DNA of 57,326 nt, taken from positions 1 through 57,326 of the forward strand of contig JBOGZD010000003.1 in NCBI GenBank assembly GCA_050697155.1, read 5' to 3'. Source of the stretch: JBOGZD01 sp050697155. Lineage in GTDB: Bacteria; Actinomycetota; Thermoleophilia; Solirubrobacterales; 70-9. A program made the position numbers and the translations under genes. Below, one piece after another: positions 52,764 through 57,326 of the stretch; positions within the stretch are counted from its first letter, which is position 1; each line of letters opens with the position of its first letter. A model generated the notes under the pieces. The model ran no database searches and was not told where the DNA came from. It saw only the letters and a list, made by a program, of their open reading frames with translations.

Positions 52764-52988
52764 TTCCCATCACTTAAGGCACGGCAACTGCTCCGTGTGC
52801 TTACCAGCGAGCCGCTCGGCTACCGAATCGTCCGCCAGTCGGGCTCGCACCGCCGGCTGCAGGCGGCTGGTCGGCCGCCAATCACCTTCAGCTTCCACGA
52901 TCGACAGACCGTCCGGCCCGCGACCGTAAAGCGGATCCTGTGCGACCAGGTGGGCCTCACTGAGGACGAGGCCCTGCGGCTACTCTAG
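52755..52988 (+). CDS. hicA: HicA-like mRNA interferase toxin
   Basis: 77 residues from GTG 52755. RQSGSHRRLQ carries the catalytic His of HicA, and TFSFHDRQTVRPATVKRIL with GLTEDEALRLL is the usual dsRBD-like end. Cleaves mRNA when free. Followed 9 nt later by the antitoxin. Placed next to the distal attachment repeat, it fits a role in stabilising the element. Confidence 0.82.
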   Translation: MARFPSLKARQLLRVLTSEPLGYRIVRQSGSHRRLQAAGRPPITFSFHDRQTVRPATVKRILCDQVGLTEDEALRLL

Positions 52989-52997
52989 GAGCCAGAG

Positions 52998-53189
52998 ATG
53001 GAAACGATTCGCGTCATCTACGAGCAGGACGAGGACACCTGGGTGGCGACGTCCCCCGAGGTCCCGAATTGGACGGTGGTCGCCCACAGCTACGAGGAGG
53101 CCCACCGCCTCGCCGAGGAGGGCGTGCGCTTCGCCCTCGATCGCGGCGACGTCGACGTGAAGCATTTCGTTCCCGCGCCTGCCGCTTGA
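52998..53189 (+). CDS. hicB: HicB-like antitoxin (short form)
   Basis: 63 residues from ATG 52998. VIYEQDEDTWVATSPEVPNW and AHSYEEAHRLAEEGVRFAL are the partial RNase H-like fold of HicB. There is no C-terminal DNA-binding domain (HTH or RHH) as in longer HicBs, so DNA binding by the complex, if any, needs another part. It should bind and block HicA. Confidence 0.8.
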   Translation: METIRVIYEQDEDTWVATSPEVPNWTVVAHSYEEAHRLAEEGVRFALDRGDVDVKHFVPAPAA

Positions 53190-53337
53190 GTCAACGCGGG
53201 TTTCGATCGCCCGGCGGGGAACCAGGAGGGAACATCAGCCTAGGTTTCGCCGTCGTCGGCGGGCCCGCCGAACAGGGCAAGTTGGCTCCAGAGCAGGGGT
53301 TTCTCGCCCCCGGCGTCCGCCCGTTTCCCCTCCGCAT

Positions 53338-53383
53338 TGGATCGCACCCAGGAGGTCACGGGTTCGAGTCCCGTTAGCTCCAT
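53338..53383 (+). repeat. attachment-site repeat, distal end
   Basis: Copy of the tRNA-Ala(CGC) 3' half from within the anticodon stem to the discriminator and one base beyond, one mismatch to 45285-45330. The 5' half of the tRNA is absent, so it is not a functional tRNA gene. It marks the right junction of the element. Confidence 0.88.
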
Positions 53384-53464
53384 CTCACTGGAATTCCGCT
53401 TGGTCGGACGGGCTCCGGGATCCCTCAGGGCGCTCCCGCGCACCCGGTCGCGGGTCGACTCGCA

Positions 53465-55639
53465 TCAGTCGGCGGACCCACCCTCGCTCAACCCGACCCT
53501 GCGGTGAAGCCGTCGCAATGGCGCGGGCGCCCACCAGTTGCGGCTCCCGAGCAGGGCCATGAGCGCGGGGACGAGCAGCGCCCTGATGACCGTCGCGTCG
53601 ATGATCACGGCGAGCGCCGTGCCGATCCCGAGCTCCTTGATGAAGACGATCTCGGAGGTGGCGAAGGCTCCGATCGCGACGCAGAAGAGAACCGCGGCGG
53701 CGGTGACGATGCGACCGGTTCGCTCGAGTCCCTGGGCGACGGCCTCGCGGTCGTCGAGACCCGCGTCGCGCGCCTCCTTGATCCGGCTGAGCAGGAAGAC
53801 CGCGTAGTCGGTCGAGAGCCCGAACGCGAGTGCGAACAGCAGCACCGGCTGGGTGGCCTCGAGCGCCCCAACGCTCTCGTAACCGAGCAGGCCCTCCAGG
53901 CGGCCGTCCTGGAAGATCAAGACCAGCAGGCCGAAGGCCGCGCTCAGCGTCAGCAGGTTCATCACCAGCGACTTCAGCGGCAGCACGATCGAGCCGGTGA
54001 AGAGGAAGAGGAGCACGACCGTCGCGATCGACAGCACGGCGATCCCGAGCGGAAGCCGCGAGCCGAGGCTCTCCTGCTGATCGACGAAGTCGGCGGTCTC
54101 GCCGGTCACCCCGAGCTCGGCTGGGTTGTCGAGCGCGCGGATCGCGCGGACGAGCTCCTGGGTGGCCTCGTCAAGCGGCGCGCTCTCGGAAATGACGTCG
54201 AGCCGCCACGTATCGCGATCCAGTCGATCCGGCTCCACGACGGCGGCTACCGCCGGGAGCTGCTCGATCCCTTCGGTGAGCGCTGTGACCTCCGTTTGCG
54301 CTTGGGCCTCGACCGCCACGTGCAGGGACGACGTCGGGTTCGGCGGGAACTCCGCACGGAGGGCGTCGTCGACCTGACGGGGCACCGAGCTCTCCGGCAG
54401 GTCGCGGGCCGAGAACCCGGTGAACTCGATCCGCAGGAACTGGCTGCCGACCAGCAGCAGCGCCAGCGCCGTCACCGAGGCGATCAGGGCGGGCCGGCGC
54501 ATCACCGCGCGCGAGAGCCGGTACCAGCCGCCCCGGCCCTGCTGGCGTGCCACCTCGTCGGCGGCCCGCTGCCAGCGCCGCGGGGCGAGCGCGTTTACCC
54601 GGGTTCCGAGCACGGCGAGGAGCGCCGGCAGCGCGATCAGCGAGGTCGCGGCGGCGAGCAGCGCGACCAGCACGCCGCCGATCCCCATCGAGTAGAGGAA
54701 CTGCTGCGGGAAGACGAGCAGCGCCGCCAAGGCGGCGGCAATCGTGAGGGTGCTGAAGAGGACCGTGCGCCCGGCGCTCAGAAGCGTTCGCCGAAGCGCC
54801 TCCCGACCGGGACCCAGCCGCGCCAGCTCCTCGCGGTAACGGGAGACGATGAACAGGCTGTAGTCGATCGCAAGACCGAGGCCGAGGGCGATGACGAGGT
54901 TGACGACGAAGATCGAGAGCGGGATCGCCTCGTTTACGAGCCGCAGGGCGAGAAACGCGCCGAAGATCGTCAGCGTCCCCACGAACAACGGCAACAGCGC
55001 GGCCACGAACCCGCGGAAGAAGAGCAGCGACAGCGCGAACAGGATCGGGAAGGCGATCATCTCCGCTCCACCGATGTCCTCGCCGACCTGCTCGCCGACG
55101 GCTGGCCCCGCCAGTGCCCCTCCGCCGAGCAGCACCCCGGGCTCACCCTCCAACTCTTCTTCGAGGCCCTCGGCGGCGTCCTCGACCTGCTCGTCGGAGA
55201 CATCGCGGAAGACCGCCGCCAGGTAGGTCGACCGGCCGTCGTCGCTGACCTGCGCCGGGTCGCGCGTCTCATAGAAGCTGAAGACACGAGCGATCGCGGG
55301 ATCGTCCTCGAGCGTGCGCGCGACGGACTCGACCCGCTCGCGGGCGGCGCCGCTCTCGACCGCGGCATCGGTTTCGATCAGTGCTATCAGCCCGACGCCA
55401 ACCTTCTCGCCGGCCGCCCGCTCGAGGGCCACGCGAGTCCGCTCCGTCTCGGAGTCCGGATCGATGAACGGGTTGCCCGTCGTGTCTAGGAGGCCAAAGA
55501 CCGGGGCGCCGAAGGCGACCGCGGCAACGAAGGCGACCGCCGTGATCGCCAGCGTCGCCTTCGCGCGCCCGTAGACGGTGTCAGCGAGCGCTCGCAGCAA
55601 GCTCGTCCGACCGGTCTTCGAATGGGACGCTGCCCTCAA
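53465..55639 (-). CDS. MMPL-family RND exporter
   Basis: 724 residues if the TTG at 55637-55639 is used; a TTG at 55600 gives 711 residues and a more usual start (LLRALADTVYGRAK). Twelve TMs in two halves. IALGLGLAIDYSLFIVSRYR and LFALAFGLSTDYAVFLLSRI are the conserved Asp-Tyr motifs. Exports an unknown lipid-like or toxic compound. Its 5' end overlaps the PadR gene by 59 nt (or 20 nt with the inner start), implying control by that regulator. Confidence 0.9.
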   Translation of the reverse strand: MRAASHSKTGRTSLLRALADTVYGRAKATLAITAVAFVAAVAFGAPVFGLLDTTGNPFIDPDSETERTRVALERAAGEKVGVGLIALIETDAAVESGAARERVESVARTLEDDPAIARVFSFYETRDPAQVSDDGRSTYLAAVFRDVSDEQVEDAAEGLEEELEGEPGVLLGGGALAGPAVGEQVGEDIGGAEMIAFPILFALSLLFFRGFVAALLPLFVGTLTIFGAFLALRLVNEAIPLSIFVVNLVIALGLGLAIDYSLFIVSRYREELARLGPGREALRRTLLSAGRTVLFSTLTIAAALAALLVFPQQFLYSMGIGGVLVALLAAATSLIALPALLAVLGTRVNALAPRRWQRAADEVARQQGRGGWYRLSRAVMRRPALIASVTALALLLVGSQFLRIEFTGFSARDLPESSVPRQVDDALRAEFPPNPTSSLHVAVEAQAQTEVTALTEGIEQLPAVAAVVEPDRLDRDTWRLDVISESAPLDEATQELVRAIRALDNPAELGVTGETADFVDQQESLGSRLPLGIAVLSIATVVLLFLFTGSIVLPLKSLVMNLLTLSAAFGLLVLIFQDGRLEGLLGYESVGALEATQPVLLFALAFGLSTDYAVFLLSRIKEARDAGLDDREAVAQGLERTGRIVTAAAVLFCVAIGAFATSEIVFIKELGIGTALAVIIDATVIRALLVPALMALLGSRNWWAPAPLRRLHRRVGLSEGGSAD

Positions 55640-56114
55640 GCAGGTCGCGCTCCAAGTCCTCGCACCACCTCACGATCCACGCCTGGATTCCGAGGCCGTA
55701 GCGCCAAGCGATGTACGCGAACTTGTATTCGGGTCGATAGGGGAGATCCACCTGGCGGAGCGCGGCGAGCTTGCCCTCGTGCTGGGTTCGCATCGCGCGG
55801 ACCACGCCGATCGCCTCCTCGTCGCTGAGCGCGTCGGCGAAGAACAGCTTCAACAGCCCCTCGTTGCGGAGCTCGAATGTGAGCTCGGGGTCGATCAGCC
55901 ACTCATGAAGCGCCGCCTCCCCCGTCGGGGTCAGCGAGTAGACGCTTCGTGGGCGCTCTCCGCGCGGCTCATCGGACCTGCTCACCAGCTTCCGCGCCTC
56001 CAGGCGCCTCAGCTCCGGATAGATCTGGCCCGCGCTCGCGGACCAGAAGAAGCGGGTCGAGCGCTCGACCCGGCGCTGGATCTCATAGCCCGTTCGAGCG
56101 CCGAGGCGAATCAT
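55581..56114 (-). CDS. PadR-family regulator, start uncertain
   Basis: 177 residues if started at the only standard codon, the ATG at 56112-56114. RLGARTGYEIQRRVERSTRF, SAGQIYPELRRLEARKLVSR and SVYSLTPTGEAALHEWL form the PadR winged helix; the rest is the helical dimerisation part. The reading frame upstream of the ATG still encodes ELTGTARLLLG, the usual PadR first helix, but no ATG, GTG or TTG precedes it. A strong promoter would start the mRNA at or next to an in-frame ATC (56157-56159). It likely represses the overlapping MMPL exporter gene. Confidence 0.85.
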   Translation of the reverse strand: MIRLGARTGYEIQRRVERSTRFFWSASAGQIYPELRRLEARKLVSRSDEPRGERPRSVYSLTPTGEAALHEWLIDPELTFELRNEGLLKLFFADALSDEEAIGVVRAMRTQHEGKLAALRQVDLPYRPEYKFAYIAWRYGLGIQAWIVRWCEDLERDLLEGSVPFEDRSDELAASAR

Positions 56115-56165
56115 GCCGAGTAGAAGCCGGGCGGTCCCTGTTAGCTCGGGCGGAGGGATCGGACA

Positions 56166-56194
56166 GATATATCAGTGCAAGGTATCCCCGTCAA
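56166..56194 (-). promoter_or_regulatory. promoter of the PadR-MMPL operon
   Basis: On the minus strand TTGACG (56189-56194) and TATATC (56166-56171) are separated by exactly 17 bp. The predicted start is at 56159-56160. Confidence 0.7.
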
Positions 56195-56285
56195 GATCGG
56201 CCGTCTGGGCAAGCCCTCGCTGACCGACGCCGGCTTCCGCTCGGATACCGGCCGCGCCGAGACATCAAGGTTGCGCTGCCCTGTA

Positions 56286-56400
56286 TCACCCGGTTAGCTT
56301 CACGGCCTGCGAGAGGTCCTTTCGCGACGAGATGCAGAGCTTCGCGTAGGCGTGGCCGGGGTGGGCCTCGACCGTCCTCACCGTCACGAGCACGTGATCA
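56286..56400 (-). pseudogene. relic of a LuxR-type HTH gene
   Basis: The minus strand encodes VTVRTVEAHPGHAYAKLCIS followed by SRKDLSQAVKLTG and a stop at 56286-56288. This is the recognition half of a LuxR HTH (usual form RTVEAHLxxAYxKLGI-SR). The first half of the HTH and everything before it are not found in frame, and there is no start. It is the tail of a decayed regulator gene in the 347-bp gap between the PadR and VOC genes. Confidence 0.5.
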
Positions 56401-56461
56401 CCGAGCCGGGCACCCGCTTGGTGATCGAGGTCTCCGCGCGCTGCGCTATCGGGCGTGGGCC

Positions 56462-56881
56462 TCAGGGCGCCCGCGGCCAGAGATCCGAGTCGGCGATCTC
56501 GAGCAGGTTGCCGGCGGGATCGTGAAAGTAGAACGAGCGCTTTGCATCGCCCCACTCGTGGTCGTGGACGATCTCCACCCCCCGCTCGATCAGGTGCTCG
56601 CGCCAGCGCTCGTAACCGGCCGCGGAGGCGTGCATGCAGGCGTGGCCGGGCCCGCTGGTCCCGTGATCGGCGATCGGGCCCGATCGGGTCGCAAGCCGCT
56701 CGCGGTCGAACAACAGCAGCACCCCTAGCCCGACTCGAAAGGCGAGCCCGTCGTCCCAGCGAGCCACCAGCGCCAGGCCGAGAACCTCGCGGTAGAAGCT
56801 CTCGATCTCCTCGCGCTGCTCGGGGTCATGGTAGAGCGCCGTTTCGAGCACGCCCTCGAAGCGCCCAAGGCCGGCGCTCAT
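56462..56881 (-). CDS. VOC-family (glyoxalase/dioxygenase-fold) protein
   Basis: 139 residues from the ATG at 56879-56881. YHDPEQREEIESFYREVLGL, VGLGVLLLFDRERL, GHACMHASAAGYERWREHL and RSFYFHDPAGNLLEIADSDL follow the two beta-alpha-beta-beta-beta modules of the VOC superfamily. A His early in YHDPE, a His in HACMHAS and the Glu in LLEIA are candidate metal ligands. Substrate unknown. Confidence 0.85.
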   Translation of the reverse strand: MSAGLGRFEGVLETALYHDPEQREEIESFYREVLGLALVARWDDGLAFRVGLGVLLLFDRERLATRSGPIADHGTSGPGHACMHASAAGYERWREHLIERGVEIVHDHEWGDAKRSFYFHDPAGNLLEIADSDLWPRAP

Positions 56882-56918
56882 CGGCAGGCGATCTCGTCGG
56901 GACGCACGATCGGCGAGG

Positions 56919-57326
56919 CTACCTGTGGCGGGGTACCGGTCCACCCGGAGGGATCGCGCGCAGGGCGCGAAGGTGGCGGCGCAGGCCGCCGCCGGCCGCG
57001 ATCGCCGAGCGCAACGCCCGGCGCTCGTGCGGGCCCGGTGGGGACCCGCCCGCGGGCTCGAAGCGACTACGGCGCAGCGCCGCCAGATAGCGGGCGACCC
57101 CGCGCCTGCCGACGCCGGTGAAGCGTCGCTCGAGCGTGAGCAGGGTCGTCCCGGGCTCTATCCGCCAACCGAACCGCCGGAGCGCCGAGACCAGCTCGCC
57201 GAGCTGCTCCTCCCCCGTGACGCCGGCCTGAAGCCTGCGGCGTCGGCGGGCGAAGAGGCCCCCGAGCCCGAGCGCGCCGACGGCCGTTGCGCCCGCGCCC
57301 GCGAGGGTCACCGCGCCCCACGGGCC
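56919..57326 (-). CDS. C-terminal end of a transglutaminase-like (TgpA-type) membrane protein, partial
   Basis: The frame is open to the window edge, so the 5' part is missing. What is visible is one hydrophobic segment (GAVTLAGAGATAVGALGLGG), a basic stretch (RRRRRLQ) and a cytoplasmic tail. The tail contains LTLERRFTGVGRRGVARYLA and RRALRSAIAAGGGLRRHLRA. This matches my memory of the C-terminus of actinobacterial transglutaminase-domain membrane proteins. The assignment is tentative without the rest. Confidence 0.5.
   Translation of the reverse strand, partial: GPWGAVTLAGAGATAVGALGLGGLFARRRRRLQAGVTGEEQLGELVSALRRFGWRIEPGTTLLTLERRFTGVGRRGVARYLAALRRSRFEPAGGSPPGPHERRALRSAIAAGGGLRRHLRALRAIPPGGPVPRHR

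Larger units (their letters stand above)
45285..53383. mobile_element. tRNA-Ala-integrated element of about 8.1 kb
   Basis: The stretch is bounded by 46-bp direct repeats of the tRNA-Ala(CGC) 3' half, with a tyrosine-recombinase relic directly beside the intact tRNA, the usual arrangement of a tRNA-targeting island. Contents in order: broken int, broken xis, a ribbon-helix-helix-like gene, a five-gene minus-strand cassette, and HicA/HicB next to the distal repeat. There are no structural phage or conjugation genes. With int and xis frameshifted it is probably immobile on its own. Confidence 0.85.

Noticed and set aside
53338..53383. Second tRNA-Ala(CGC) gene
   Set aside because: Only the 3' half is present; acceptor 5' strand and D-arm are missing. 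It is the distal attachment repeat.

Overview
The window is very GC-rich chromosomal DNA with dense, strongly GC3-biased genes, many GTG/TTG starts and many genes whose only upstream signal is a TANNNT box 7-9 nt before the start codon (leaderless style). Gene content (Actinobacteria-type leucine/valine dehydrogenase with a branched-chain 2-oxoacid dehydrogenase operon, an MGILDDAI-type acidic protein, MMPL exporters, LuxR/TPR regulators) suggests an actinobacterium, most likely Thermoleophilia/Solirubrobacterales. That placement is an inference from protein style, not a database result.

Layout. 1-1.4 kb: a secreted protein with a two-fold internal repeat. 1.4-9.5 kb: purine synthesis (purL, a degenerate alpha/beta-hydrolase-like protein, a small ORF, purF, purN, purH) and a PhzF-like protein; purS and purQ, needed by this small PurL, are not in the window. 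9.5-13.1 kb: tRNA-Lys, TenA-like protein, DUF1801 protein, a cupin relic, an MBL/rhodanese sulfur enzyme of CstB type, and an amidase. 13.1-16.2 kb: thiamine genes, with a TPP riboswitch in front of thiO-thiS-thiG and divergent thiE. 16.3-23.5 kb: E3 (lpd), a DsbA-like protein, a cupredoxin and a pyruvate dehydrogenase-type E1alpha/E1beta/E2 operon. 23.5-32.2 kb: an SRPBCC-like protein, a P450 coupled to a membrane adenylate cyclase, a receiver/kinase/NarL cluster and an MMPL exporter.

32.2-39 kb: a promoter, a strongly structured 5' leader and a tightly overlapping operon for a second 2-oxoacid dehydrogenase (E1alpha, E1beta, E2), a leucine/valine-type dehydrogenase, lipB and lipA. This unites branched-chain amino acid deamination, oxidative decarboxylation and the lipoate synthesis the complexes need. 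39-45.2 kb: DUF4395-thioredoxin fusion, rhomboid protease, tRNA-Ala(TGC), glutamate dehydrogenase, an acidic disordered protein and a diguanylate cyclase.

45.28-53.38 kb: an integrated element of about 8.1 kb in the 3' half of tRNA-Ala(CGC), bounded by a 46-bp direct repeat (one mismatch). Its xis-int pair is broken by several frameshifts. It carries a ribbon-helix-helix-like protein, a five-gene minus-strand cassette (SnoaL-like, MBL hydrolase, FAD monooxygenase, cupin, LuxR/TPR regulator) and a HicA/HicB pair at the far end. 53.4-57.3 kb: an MMPL exporter with an overlapping PadR regulator that seems to lack a normal start codon, a LuxR relic, a VOC protein and the 5'-truncated end of a transglutaminase-like protein.

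The signals most worth following are the leader RNA at 32471-32631, the decaying tRNA-integrated element with its intact cargo, the 29-bp palindrome before purF, and the possible leaderless AUC start of the PadR gene.
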